From G965216255 sp965216255 (GTDB taxonomy: Bacteria; Bacteroidota; Rhodothermia; Rhodothermales; Bin80), in the NCBI GenBank assembly GCA_965216255.1, contig OZ244148.1, forward strand, positions 2,666,001 to 2,730,000: 64,000 nt of DNA, given 5' to 3'. The position numbers were made by a program, and so were the translations under genes. The notes below the pieces were generated by a model that was given only the letters and a program-made list of their open reading frames with translations, made no database searches and was not told where the DNA came from. Below are positions 17,957-27,161 of this stretch, in pieces (position 1 is the stretch's first letter; every line of letters begins with the position of its first letter).

Positions 17957-20815
17957 TTAAGGTTGCATAATGCCCCTGCCGTCGAATTGGATCCAGTCCA
18001 ACTCCAGGAACGTGCTCTCAGCCTCACTCGCAAAGTCGAGGACCAGCGTAATGGTCCCGCCCGGGTCTTCGACGGGCAAAGTCATTTCGCGCCAGTTGTC
18101 GTAGGCGTCCTGCTTTAGCAGGCCCATACCCGAGGCATCCGTCGGCACGGCGGCGGCATAGTCCGCCTGGTGCGGGGTCACAGCCACTCCCGTCTCCGCG
18201 TCCAGATCCAACGTTGCAAGTTCACTCCCCCCTGCGACGCTGATACGCACCGCGCCCGGAGCATGGGATCGGAAACGAAGCGTAACGGACTCTATGCCAT
18301 TCACGTTTACCGGAGCGTACACCAACCGCGAGCTGTCTTCCAGTTGCATGGCAGAAAGCGCCGTCCCACCCCAGTGCTCGCTGGCGGGACGCGCGGAATA
18401 CGTCATGCGTGCGGCGTTGTGGCTAGAAGCCACATGCTCGGCCTCCTTCCGTCTCGGCTGCAGTCGCACCCGGTCACAGCGTGAGCCCGGTAAACAGGCC
18501 TCTACTTCCGCAAAGCGGTCCACATAGTGCACGCTCGGAGTGTGGGCGTATTCCCTGGAGACGGCGAATATGCCTTCGGGTCCCAAGAATGAATCCAGCA
18601 GAATGGGTGAGGTATCGAAGCCCGTGTAGGTTTGCACTTCCACGGCATCAGCCAGCACCTGGTCGCTTACCGTGACCTCATAGCGCAGTTCGGCATCGAA
18701 ATCGAAGATGCCACCGTCCGGCGGCCAGACAAGGCGCAAGGCACCGGCTTCCTGCGTGGGAGCAGTGCGAACGGAAGGCTGCGACCGGCTGCCATAATAG
18801 TCCAGCCGCACGAGCTGCGCATTGGGGTTACTGCCCCAGAAATCTTCTCCCCACTCCAGGATGTACAGCCTGCCATGGGGGCCTACCTCAATATCCATCG
18901 GGCTGATGTAGTCCAGGCCCGGCAGGAATGGGTCCAGCTTCACAATGTCCCCCTCTTCGTCCACCGTCACGACCTGTACCCAATTCCGCATCCATTCATA
19001 GATCATGACCTTATCATCATAGTACGGCGGAAAGGCACGGGCATCGGCGGTCGTACTATCAAAGTGGAATACGGGGCCAGCCATCGGGTTGAGGCCACCT
19101 GCTCCGAGTTCCGGAAACTCCTGTGATGTGCCGTAGAAATAGGGAATCCAGGCCGGTTGTGCCGCCGGCAGGTCCCGGGCCCCCGTGTTGTAGGATGAGG
19201 CATTGACGGGTGCTTCCGGATTGACATACGGCGCCATGTCGTGTTCGCCGTATACGTAGTACAGGTCGTACGCCTCGTTGTATCCAGTAAAGAGCGGCCA
19301 CCCGAAGAATCCTGGGGCGCGCGCCTGATTGAATTCATCCAGCCCGTTGCCAATACCGGGCCCGATGTCTCCCCAGTAGACCCAACCTGTCTGGCTATCA
19401 ATCGATATCCGAAACGGATTTCGATGGCCCATGGTAAAGATCTCTCCGCGATGGAGAGAGTCAGCCGTGAAGAGATTTCCCTCCGGAATCGAATACGTGC
19501 CGTCCGGTTCAGGACGGATGCGCAGAATCTTGCCCCGGAAGTCATTCGTGTTGGCAGATGTCCGGCCGTGATCCGCCATCCGGCGAACGATCTCATCCGG
19601 ATGATCTCGAGCCCCTCCCGAATTGTCACCCGTGGAAAGGTAAAGCAGACCCTCACTGTCAAACTGGACCGAGCCGCCCGAATGGCAGCACTGTATGCGC
19701 TGCACCGGGACTTCCAGCATGGCGATCTCACGCTCCATGCTAATCATGCGGCCATCGTACACGAATCGGGAGAGTCGGTTGAACTTGGGTCCTTTGGTGA
19801 CGGGCGAACAATAGATGTAGAGCCAGCCGTTGGCATCAAACGCCGGATCAAGCGCCAGGCCGAGAAGTCCGTCCTCTATATTCTTCTCCACGGGCAGCCA
19901 ACCCACCACGCGCATGGCACCCGTATCGGGCTCCCAGATCTTGATGGATCCCGCCCACTCGATTATGAAGACGCGTCCGTCGCTGGTGATGTCGATCTCC
20001 ATGGGATCTGTAAGCTCCCCTGTAAGCACCACCTCTTGAAAGCCCTCAGCCCGCGTAGCCATCACGTCGGCTTCCCGGCGGCCTGATGCCCATTCAATGG
20101 CACCGAGGAGATGCATCCGCATGTAAATTTCACCGTAGCTTTCCTCCGTATGCCCTAGACCGGAGTAGAACGCCCGACCTCCCTGGTTCGTGTGGGCCCA
20201 AGCTACGGGGTGATCATGCCCCATGGCGCCGCCCTCGTACGAGCTCTCCGCAACGGCAGCAACGACATGCACGCGCGGGCGCGGATTAGTGCTGTAATTG
20301 TACCATTCGTCCGTGTGGTTCCAGCGGACCGGAAGCGTCGCCGTGGCGGGGTGCTGCCGGTCGCTCACCTGGACATCCGCTGGCTGGACCGCCGGATGGC
20401 TATCAAAGTAAGCCCCGACCAGGGCACCATACCACGGCCAGTCATATTCCGTATCCGCTGCCGCATGTAAGCCTACAAATCCTCCACCCGCCCCAACATA
20501 CTTCTCAAAGGCACGCTCCTGCCCGGCGTCCAGAATGTCTCCCGTGGTGTTGAGGAACACCACGGCCGCATACTGGGCCAGAGACTGCTCAGTAAAATGG
20601 CCTGCGTCTTCCGTGGCCACCACGGCAAAACCGTGGGTGCTTCCGAGGTCCTGTATCGCCCGGATACCTGTTTCTATGGAAACATGCCGGAATCCTGTCG
20701 TCTTCGAAAAAACAAGAACCCGGTAGTCCTGAGCGCTAGCGCCCAGAGGTAGAAGAGCGCAGCACAAACACAATACCGGTCGCAGACTCCGGTGCACTAG
20801 CCCATTGATTCCCAC
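17957..20815 (-). CDS. Secreted ThuA / sugar dehydrogenase / carbohydrate-binding fusion
   Basis: GTG start at 20815, 3 bases after the upstream stop, followed by a signal peptide ending ASAQ. Domains: ThuA-like glutamine-amidotransferase fold (about 30-245; VFSKTTGFRH, GLHAAADTEYDW); glucose/sorbosone dehydrogenase propeller (about 255-690; DITSDGRVFIIEW, the HSGGSVQFDSEGLLY segment); a short linker Ig-like region; and a C-terminal CBM6-like sandwich with EAEH and a final DWIQFDG. ThuA proteins are linked to 3-keto-trehalose handling. The fusion suggests binding, oxidation and conversion of a surface glycan in one chain. 952 residues. Confidence 0.88.
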   Translation of the reverse strand: MGINGLVHRSLRPVLCLCCALLPLGASAQDYRVLVFSKTTGFRHVSIETGIRAIQDLGSTHGFAVVATEDAGHFTEQSLAQYAAVVFLNTTGDILDAGQERAFEKYVGAGGGFVGLHAAADTEYDWPWYGALVGAYFDSHPAVQPADVQVSDRQHPATATLPVRWNHTDEWYNYSTNPRPRVHVVAAVAESSYEGGAMGHDHPVAWAHTNQGGRAFYSGLGHTEESYGEIYMRMHLLGAIEWASGRREADVMATRAEGFQEVVLTGELTDPMEIDITSDGRVFIIEWAGSIKIWEPDTGAMRVVGWLPVEKNIEDGLLGLALDPAFDANGWLYIYCSPVTKGPKFNRLSRFVYDGRMISMEREIAMLEVPVQRIQCCHSGGSVQFDSEGLLYLSTGDNSGGARDHPDEIVRRMADHGRTSANTNDFRGKILRIRPEPDGTYSIPEGNLFTADSLHRGEIFTMGHRNPFRISIDSQTGWVYWGDIGPGIGNGLDEFNQARAPGFFGWPLFTGYNEAYDLYYVYGEHDMAPYVNPEAPVNASSYNTGARDLPAAQPAWIPYFYGTSQEFPELGAGGLNPMAGPVFHFDSTTADARAFPPYYDDKVMIYEWMRNWVQVVTVDEEGDIVKLDPFLPGLDYISPMDIEVGPHGRLYILEWGEDFWGSNPNAQLVRLDYYGSRSQPSVRTAPTQEAGALRLVWPPDGGIFDFDAELRYEVTVSDQVLADAVEVQTYTGFDTSPILLDSFLGPEGIFAVSREYAHTPSVHYVDRFAEVEACLPGSRCDRVRLQPRRKEAEHVASSHNAARMTYSARPASEHWGGTALSAMQLEDSSRLVYAPVNVNGIESVTLRFRSHAPGAVRISVAGGSELATLDLDAETGVAVTPHQADYAAAVPTDASGMGLLKQDAYDNWREMTLPVEDPGGTITLVLDFASEAESTFLELDWIQFDGRGIMQP

Positions 20816-20818
20816 GCC

Positions 20819-23458
20819 TTAGAGTCGCTTTAAGCGGATGTTTCGGTACCAAACCGGCTGGCCATGATCCTGGAGGCCTATGTGGCCTTCACGACTAAAC
20901 GCCGTGGCCGGCGTCGGAAACTTGTTCCATGAGCCATCGGGGTTCCGGTAGGAGGCACGCCAGCGAGCAAGGTCCATATCAAGGACGTCCTCTCCGTTAA
21001 GCATCACCTGCACACGACTGCCCAGACAAGTGAGCCGGTAGGTATTCCACTCACCCGGCTTGTTGATGGCATTCTTCGACGGGGCCATCAGATCGTAGAC
21101 CGCACCGGCCGTGCGCGTGCGCGAAACGCCGTCCTGACCGTAGGAATTGGCGACCTGCACCTCGAGCCCCGTATACACGGGATCCATAATGTCGTCCGTG
21201 CGGAAGAATACCCCGCTGTTGGTACCTTCAATTACTTTGAATTCCAATTCCAGGATGAAATCAGCGTAGCGCTCCTGCGTCCACAAATAGTCCAGATTAT
21301 GCTCCTGTCCGTCAGGATTCTGACGCTTGACGGTCAGTTCGCCATTTTCCACCACGAACTTGTTGTTGTCGCCGGTGAGCCAGCCAGCTAGATCCTGTCC
21401 CGTGAAAAGTGCCTGCCATCCTTCCGGATCCTCGGCAGGATCCTCCACCGCAAGTGGCTCATCTAGCGGACGAATCCATATGTTGCGAAACTGGATGTTG
21501 CTGGACGTGGGGTGGTAGGCATTCGTTTCTGCATCCCAGCCACCATGGTGTTGCAAGCCGATTGGGCCGCGTGCCGGCAGGCCCGGTATCTCGGCTTCTT
21601 CAATCACCCAGTGTCCGTTTAGCATGACAGATATCCGGTTGCCGATGAGCGTGATATCCATCGAATTCCATTCGCCCATCGGATGGTCGGCCCGGAAATT
21701 GGGCACCGCGGCGGCACGCTGTTCCGGCGTGGCCTCACTATCCGTACGCACGCCCCACAACTCGCCCGAACCCACACCCCAATTCCAGATGTTGGCCTGC
21801 TGTGAGGTGCCTCGCAGGAATATGCCGGAGTCGGAGTTCGGGGTCGGGCTGGTGATGGGGTTGCCTTCCTCGTCCAACTTAAGGGAGCCGTCCGGCAGGA
21901 TGGTGGGCATGTCAAGAATGCCCGAGGCTTCCTTGAAACGCCAGTCTACGTGCAACTGGAAATCGCCGAATTCTTCCTGCGTCCAGAGGTGCTTTTCTTC
22001 AGCCTCACTGCGTGCATCGTAGTCGATCACGTAGTCTACAATCTTCCAGTGTCCACCATCCCCTTCAGGGACCTTCCAGCCCGCGAAATCCTTGCCATTG
22101 AACAGCGTCCGATACTGAGGCCACTCGCGCCAAGTCGGATACGTGTAATAGGGTGGAAGCGCATTTGCGTAATTGGGCTTAGGCGGACTGCCCTGGTTGT
22201 AGAATACATACAGTCCGGTTTTGCCCGCCAGGATGACGTCGCTATACCCGTCCTTGTCCATGTCCTTTATGTTGATCTTCATGCCGACGCCGACCACGTT
22301 ATTCGGCGGGGGACTTACGCCGCCTTCTTCCGGATAGTACGGTGCATGGTTGTAGGACAGGATGTGCCGCTCAAATGCCCCACCCTTGATATCGTACCAA
22401 AACACAAAGGACGGGTCGCCCACACCCACATCGCCTCCATAATGTGCAAACAGGCGCTTGCCCGCCACAAGATCGTCCTTGCCGTCGCCGTTCAAGTCCC
22501 CGAGTGCCAGCGTGTGAAAAACGCTGTAGTCGGTCTCGATCCAGTGCCTTGTAAAGATTCGAGCGCCGGACGCCTCGATACCCTGCTCATACCACGCCAG
22601 CCCGTAGGCATGGGCGCTGCCGATAATGATATCGTTCAGCCCGTCTTGATTAACGTCGTACACTAAGTCCGGATGGGCCGTTGCTCCGGCGTTCTCGGAC
22701 TGGGCCGAACGAAAGTCCCAGTCTGCGTGAAATATCCACGGCTCCGAAGGATCGTCCTCAGGCTGCTCGTACCACCCCTGGCCGGTAATGATATCCATGC
22801 GCCCGTCCATGTTCACGTCCCCCAGCCCATTGCCGTGGGTGTCTCCGTCCGTACCGATTATATGCTCCCGCCACCAGGGCGCCGCATCAATATGCTCGAG
22901 CCACGTCATGCCCTGGCCATCGACCAAACGCCAGTGATTTACCAGAATGTCCTCATCACCGTCGCCGTCAATGTCACCGTGGATAACGCCCTCCATGTTG
23001 AAGGCCTGGTGGATCTTGTGTGATTCCCACTGCTCGCCGGGCCCGGTCGCTCGTCCCGGGTTGCGGTACCAATAGGCACCCTTCATGAACATCCAACCAG
23101 AGCTCACTACGTCCTGCCAGCCGTCGCCGTCCACATCAAGCGCGAACTCACTGTTACTTTCCGTTTCCGGGCCATTAGGCTCGGCGCCGGAGCGGTACAT
23201 CTCGTGCTTGATCCAATGCGGAGCCTCATACCAGTTCCGACCAGCCGCGATATCGAAATCACCGTCGTTGTCGAAATCCGCTACCGAGGCGGTTTCAGAA
23301 AACGGCCCGAACCAGTAGCTATTCTTAAGCGGATTGTGCTCCGGGCCATCGATCTTTACAGGAATGAAGATGGTTTCGGCTGCCTGGGCGTACAATAGGT
23401 CGGGGGCCAGAAGCAGCGCGACGCAGATGAAGAGGTGGCAATAGGCGCTCTTGGGCAT
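20819..23458 (-). CDS. Secreted VCBS/FG-GAP propeller with two DUF1080 domains
   Basis: Signal peptide ending in LLYAQ. Residues 50-420 are VCBS/FG-GAP repeats with DFDNDGDFD, DIDGDGDEDI and DMDKDGYSDV calcium loops. Two DUF1080 domains follow: about 440-650 (LFNGKDFAGWKVPEGDGGHW) and about 670-879 (ALFTGQDLAGW, NSGVFFRTDDI, ending WYRNIRLKRL). Both keep the NSGVF/DSGIF core. The tandem arrangement could give one chain two glycoside specificities or one catalytic and one binding domain. It lies in the tight array between aldo/keto reductase and ThuA-GSDH genes. 879 residues. Confidence 0.88.
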   Translation of the reverse strand: MPKSAYCHLFICVALLLAPDLLYAQAAETIFIPVKIDGPEHNPLKNSYWFGPFSETASVADFDNDGDFDIAAGRNWYEAPHWIKHEMYRSGAEPNGPETESNSEFALDVDGDGWQDVVSSGWMFMKGAYWYRNPGRATGPGEQWESHKIHQAFNMEGVIHGDIDGDGDEDILVNHWRLVDGQGMTWLEHIDAAPWWREHIIGTDGDTHGNGLGDVNMDGRMDIITGQGWYEQPEDDPSEPWIFHADWDFRSAQSENAGATAHPDLVYDVNQDGLNDIIIGSAHAYGLAWYEQGIEASGARIFTRHWIETDYSVFHTLALGDLNGDGKDDLVAGKRLFAHYGGDVGVGDPSFVFWYDIKGGAFERHILSYNHAPYYPEEGGVSPPPNNVVGVGMKINIKDMDKDGYSDVILAGKTGLYVFYNQGSPPKPNYANALPPYYTYPTWREWPQYRTLFNGKDFAGWKVPEGDGGHWKIVDYVIDYDARSEAEEKHLWTQEEFGDFQLHVDWRFKEASGILDMPTILPDGSLKLDEEGNPITSPTPNSDSGIFLRGTSQQANIWNWGVGSGELWGVRTDSEATPEQRAAAVPNFRADHPMGEWNSMDITLIGNRISVMLNGHWVIEEAEIPGLPARGPIGLQHHGGWDAETNAYHPTSSNIQFRNIWIRPLDEPLAVEDPAEDPEGWQALFTGQDLAGWLTGDNNKFVVENGELTVKRQNPDGQEHNLDYLWTQERYADFILELEFKVIEGTNSGVFFRTDDIMDPVYTGLEVQVANSYGQDGVSRTRTAGAVYDLMAPSKNAINKPGEWNTYRLTCLGSRVQVMLNGEDVLDMDLARWRASYRNPDGSWNKFPTPATAFSREGHIGLQDHGQPVWYRNIRLKRL

Positions 23459-23486
23459 GGTTCTACTTGGTTACGGCACTACCCCC

Positions 23487-24455
23487 CTATCGGAGCCAGG
23501 CCTTCTTCACATCGGGATTCCCGGCACGCGTCAAGAGCTCCATCTGCTGGCCGGTAAGCCGGACTTCCAGCGCTGCGATGTTTTCCCTGACTTGCTCCGG
23601 TCGGCTACCGGCTATGATCGGCAGCACAGACGGGTCACTCTGGCGCATCCAGGCTATGATCACCTGGTTGGGTGTGGCGCAAGCTTCTTCTGCCACACTC
23701 AGAAGCGCGGCCATGCGCTCGTCTGCTTCAGGCCCGGCGAACTGTGCGGGTACCGGACGCTCACTTCTAGTGTAGGCCCCCTGCAGAAGTATAGAGTACG
23801 CGATCAGCGTCATACCGTGGTGCTGGCAAAAGCGCTTCATGTCCTCCGTGATACAGATCTGCGGCCCGAAATCCGCCCCGTGGCGCGGCCGGAAATACGT
23901 ATACCGCTGCTCCACGACACTATACGGGGTCCACTCCCTGAGCGTGCTCAGGGCATTCGCCTCCGCCACGCGCCACAGCCAGAGGTTGCTGGCACCCAGG
24001 ACACGCACCTTTCCGGCCGCAACAAGGCGGTGGAATGCCTCCATGGTCTCCTCGAGCGGCGTAGCGAAGTCGTCACGGTGCGCATAATAGACATCGATTC
24101 GATCCGTCTGCAAGCGCCTCAGGCTCTTTTCGCATTCGCGCTCGATTTCGCTCGCAGTCAGACCGCCGTCGCACCCTGGATAGTCGAACCCCAGCTTTGT
24201 CGAAATCGCTATCTGGTCCCGGTTGCCCCGGGCTGCCATCCAACGGCCAATCGTGGTTTCGCTCTCGCCGCCCACACAACCGGGATACCAGCTGGCGTAG
24301 AAATTTCCCGTATCAATAAAGGCGCCTCCGTGGTCTGCGAACACGTCTAGCAGGCCAAATGAGGCAGCCTCGTCAATACGGCTGCCGACAAGATCCGTGC
24401 CGTAGCACAATGCACTGACTTCTACTGAAGTCTTCCCAAGCGTCTGCTTCTGCAT
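23487..24455 (-). CDS. Aldo/keto reductase
   Basis: Cytoplasmic NADPH-type aldo/keto reductase. The tetrad is visible: Asp in FIDTGNFY with Tyr, Lys in ISTKLGF, and His in YYAHRDD. The C-terminal cofactor segment PIIAGSRPEQVREN is typical. 322 residues, normal. It probably reduces or oxidises the sugar released by the exported enzymes. 21 bases follow the transporter gene. Confidence 0.9.
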   Translation of the reverse strand: MQKQTLGKTSVEVSALCYGTDLVGSRIDEAASFGLLDVFADHGGAFIDTGNFYASWYPGCVGGESETTIGRWMAARGNRDQIAISTKLGFDYPGCDGGLTASEIERECEKSLRRLQTDRIDVYYAHRDDFATPLEETMEAFHRLVAAGKVRVLGASNLWLWRVAEANALSTLREWTPYSVVEQRYTYFRPRHGADFGPQICITEDMKRFCQHHGMTLIAYSILLQGAYTRSERPVPAQFAGPEADERMAALLSVAEEACATPNQVIIAWMRQSDPSVLPIIAGSRPEQVRENIAALEVRLTGQQMELLTRAGNPDVKKAWLR

Positions 24456-24476
24456 TACAATGTCTGGTTGAACGGG

Positions 24477-24920
24477 CTATTCCATGAAGGTGACCATGGC
24501 AGCGCCTCCAATCATGACCACCATACCCACGAATTTGATTAGCGAAATGGACTGCACCTCGGAGCCAAGCCACCCGAAATGGGACAGTACCATGCCGGTA
24601 ATGACTTGCCCGGCAAGCAGGGAAATAAAGAGCGCGCTGGCACCTACCTTCGGAATCAGGAATGCGATGGCAAAAACAAGCACCGCTCCGAGTGCGCCGG
24701 CGGTAAGCAGCAGCAGGTTCACATCGGCCAGGGACGCGAGCGCGCCCTGCTTCCAGCCGAATGCGCCGATGATGACGGCGGTCACGGCACCAATGCACCA
24801 GAAGATCGCATTGGCCACCGGCGTATTGCCTATGACCTCGCCCACCTTGCCATTCATCGCCAGGTGTACGGCGAGGATAACGCCAAGGAAGAGGGTAAGG
24901 AGGAAGAACTGAGCTTTCAT
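24477..24920 (-). CDS. DMT-type transporter, YdcZ/DUF606 family
   Basis: A small membrane protein of 147 residues with about five hydrophobic segments, starting FFLLTLFLGVILAVHLAMNGKVG, the hallmark opening of the YdcZ (DUF606) branch of the drug/metabolite superfamily. ATG at 24920 is chosen; the frame extends to 25085 but the extra residues are not membrane-like and overlap the upstream gene's end. Members usually act as half-size pairs or as one half. The partner is not present here. Confidence 0.85.
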   Translation of the reverse strand: MKAQFFLLTLFLGVILAVHLAMNGKVGEVIGNTPVANAIFWCIGAVTAVIIGAFGWKQGALASLADVNLLLLTAGALGAVLVFAIAFLIPKVGASALFISLLAGQVITGMVLSHFGWLGSEVQSISLIKFVGMVVMIGGAAMVTFME

Positions 24921-24972
24921 GGTGCATCCCGAGACTGTTGTCCAATGCCGGACAGATGGATAAGGCCTGCAG

Positions 24973-26118
24973 CTAGAGGACGACCCAGCGTTCCTCCCGG
25001 TGACTCTGCAGGATAGCGTCGCACAATCGGATTTCCTGGTAGCCTTCCTCGAATGTTGGATACTGCACTTCATTAAGCGCGGCACCCGAATCTATGGCCT
25101 GATAAAAGGCGCGAAAGCACTGTTTGAACGTGTCCGGGAATCCTTCGTTGTGCCCACCCGGAAAGTCCGCATATCCGCGAGCCCGCTCTCCAAGGAGGGC
25201 GGGATCTCGCACGAGGATTTCGTTCGGTCCATCGCGGCGGCCCAGCCAAAGCTCGTTCGGCCGCTCGCTATTCCACGCCGCCGCCCCACCCGAGGCCGCA
25301 ATTTCGTAACGGAGCGTATTCTTGCGCCCGGCCGTCACCTGCGACACCCAGAGCACGCCCTGAGCACCACCTTCCAATCGCAGGAGGACACAGCCAGAGT
25401 CGTCCGTTGTTACGGGAACGGGAAGTAGCACCCCACTGCGGGCCTGCTTGCCGGAAAATGTCTCGATTTCGCCCTCCGGTCGCCGGCGAATGGGATGCAC
25501 GGTCCGCAGGTCGGCAAAGACCGCTTCTACGCGCAGTCCCGTAATGTACTGTACAAGGTCCATCCAGTGAGTGCCAATGTCGGAGACAGCCCGAAGCGCA
25601 CCGCCTTCCCCGGCAAGCACTCTCCAGTTGTAGTCCGTTTCATACAGAAGCCAGTCCTGCACGTAATGGCCGACCACGGAAAATATGCTGCCGAGGTTTC
25701 CGCTCCCAATGCGCTCCCTGAGATCCAGGTTCAGCGGATAGAAGCGGATGTTGTAGCATACGCCTGCGTGCAGTCCACTTGTATCGGCCAACTCCACGAG
25801 CTTTGCCGCCTCCTGTGCATGCATGGCAAGCGGCTTTTCGCACATTACGTGCTTACCCGCATTCAGCGCGCGCCGCGCCATGTCAAAGTGCAGAACGTTG
25901 GGAACAGCCAAGTGCACAGCGTCCACGCGGCGGTCCTCCAGAACGTCGTCAAGGTTGGCATACGCCCGCGGCAGGCCCAGAGCCTTCCTGGCCAACTCCG
26001 ATTTTTCCGGGCGACTTCCCAGAACGCCCGTTACCGTAACTCCAATCCGCTGCAGGGCTTCGACATGTACGGGGCCGATGAACCCCGTCCCCACCACTGC
26101 TACACCAATCGATTCCAT
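24973..26118 (-). CDS. Gfo/Idh/MocA family oxidoreductase (cytoplasmic)
   Basis: Rossmann motif VAVVGTGFIGPVH at the start, EKPLAMH in the middle, and SDIGTHWMDLVQYITG, which carries the conserved Asp and His of the active site. No signal peptide, so this one acts in the cytoplasm, unlike the Tat-exported paralogue at 14.8 kb. 381 residues. It starts 4 bases after the Tat-lipoprotein isomerase. Likely an NAD(P)-dependent sugar dehydrogenase of the 3-keto pathway. Confidence 0.9.
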   Translation of the reverse strand: MESIGVAVVGTGFIGPVHVEALQRIGVTVTGVLGSRPEKSELARKALGLPRAYANLDDVLEDRRVDAVHLAVPNVLHFDMARRALNAGKHVMCEKPLAMHAQEAAKLVELADTSGLHAGVCYNIRFYPLNLDLRERIGSGNLGSIFSVVGHYVQDWLLYETDYNWRVLAGEGGALRAVSDIGTHWMDLVQYITGLRVEAVFADLRTVHPIRRRPEGEIETFSGKQARSGVLLPVPVTTDDSGCVLLRLEGGAQGVLWVSQVTAGRKNTLRYEIAASGGAAAWNSERPNELWLGRRDGPNEILVRDPALLGERARGYADFPGGHNEGFPDTFKQCFRAFYQAIDSGAALNEVQYPTFEEGYQEIRLCDAILQSHREERWVVL

Positions 26119-26122
26119 GCTG

Positions 26123-27034
26123 CTACCTGCCGAAGCTACGAACCCGCTCGCGGTTGGTCTTCAGGGCCTCGAGCGGTGGATGAGACTCATCTTCGTATTC
26201 GACGACATACCATTCGATACCGCCCTCGGACTCGCTGAGGTCGAATATATCTTCCCACGGCAGGCTGTCGTTGCCGATAAACGGCTCGAACGGATGCTCC
26301 GCGCCCACGGTATAGGGCTTTACGTGCATGGAGTTGATCCTGCCGGGATCGCCCTTGATAACCTCCAACACGTCGGCGCCACCATTGGTAGCATTACCCG
26401 TGTCCAGCTGCAAGATCATGTCATCCGGCGTGTTATCGGCCAGGATATCCCAAATCGTCTGCCCGTCCAGCAGCTGATTGAAGCTGTAGGCGTGACAGTG
26501 GTAGCCGGTCCGCATCCCATGCGGACGCAGAGCATTCTGTATGGCCGTAAGCTCTTCCGCCGTTTTCATCACGATATTCATGCTGGTGCGCCGGTCCTCG
26601 CTAATGGCGGGCACAATCAGATTCGTGTTTCCGAGCTCTCCATGGAAATCTATGGATCTCTGCAACTCATCGCCAAGGAGCATTCCAAGGCCCACATGCG
26701 CACCCGCAACCTGCAGGCCATGCCCGTCCAGCATTGAGCGCAATTCAGCAGGGGGATAGTCGTAGTAACCGGCAAATTCGACCCCGTCATATCCCAGCGT
26801 GGCCACTTGTGCCAGCGTCCCGGGAAAATCCTCCTCCAGCAGGTGCCGGAAGCAGTACAGCTGCACGCCAACGGGAATAGCCGCATGCATTTCTTCTTCC
26901 ACAGGTACGCCGCCAGATTCCGCCTCTGCATTCTGCCGGGCACATCCCCCAGCAAGTCCCGCCACCACCAGCGACCCACCCGTAGCCTTTAGAAAATCAC
27001 GCCGCGATAGCGGCCTCCGAATTAAACAAGCCAA
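26123..27034 (-). CDS. Tat-lipoprotein TIM-barrel isomerase, probable TTG start
   Basis: Sugar isomerase/epimerase barrel (VGVQLYCFRHLLEEDFPG, LQLDTGNATNGG, SMHVKPY) behind a twin-arginine leader PLSRRDFLKATGG that ends AGLAGGC, so it is exported folded and lipidated. The only ATG in frame is at 27097, but that places 21 odd residues before the leader. A TTG at 27034 has GGAGG at 27040-27044, five bases upstream, and gives a compact Tat leader, so I prefer it. The sequence before it is AT-rich and may hold an internal promoter. Confidence 0.83.
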   Translation of the reverse strand: MACLIRRPLSRRDFLKATGGSLVVAGLAGGCARQNAEAESGGVPVEEEMHAAIPVGVQLYCFRHLLEEDFPGTLAQVATLGYDGVEFAGYYDYPPAELRSMLDGHGLQVAGAHVGLGMLLGDELQRSIDFHGELGNTNLIVPAISEDRRTSMNIVMKTAEELTAIQNALRPHGMRTGYHCHAYSFNQLLDGQTIWDILADNTPDDMILQLDTGNATNGGADVLEVIKGDPGRINSMHVKPYTVGAEHPFEPFIGNDSLPWEDIFDLSESEGGIEWYVVEYEDESHPPLEALKTNRERVRSFGR

Positions 27035-27079
27035 AGTTTCCTCCAAACCATAACATGTTGTGCTCGACTGTCTAGTCCG

Positions 27080-27125
27080 AAAAGCTAAAATAGACAAACA
27101 AAATCAACCAATTGACACACCCGCG
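27080..27125 (-). promoter_or_regulatory. AT-rich stretch, possible internal promoter
   Basis: The minus strand is markedly T-rich here (TTGGTTGATTTTG then TATTTT) between two genes of the long array, just upstream of the preferred TTG start at 27034. Element spacing does not fit the sigma-70 or Bacteroidetes consensus well, so this is only a suggestion. Confidence 0.25.
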
Positions 27126-27161
27126 ATGCAATAGGCGCGGTTGCCACAACCGTAGCTGGCA

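Noticed and set aside
24921..25085. N-terminal extension of the YdcZ-type transporter
   Set aside because: Extension is hydrophilic, overlaps the upstream gene's coding end, and the family starts at the ATG at 24920.
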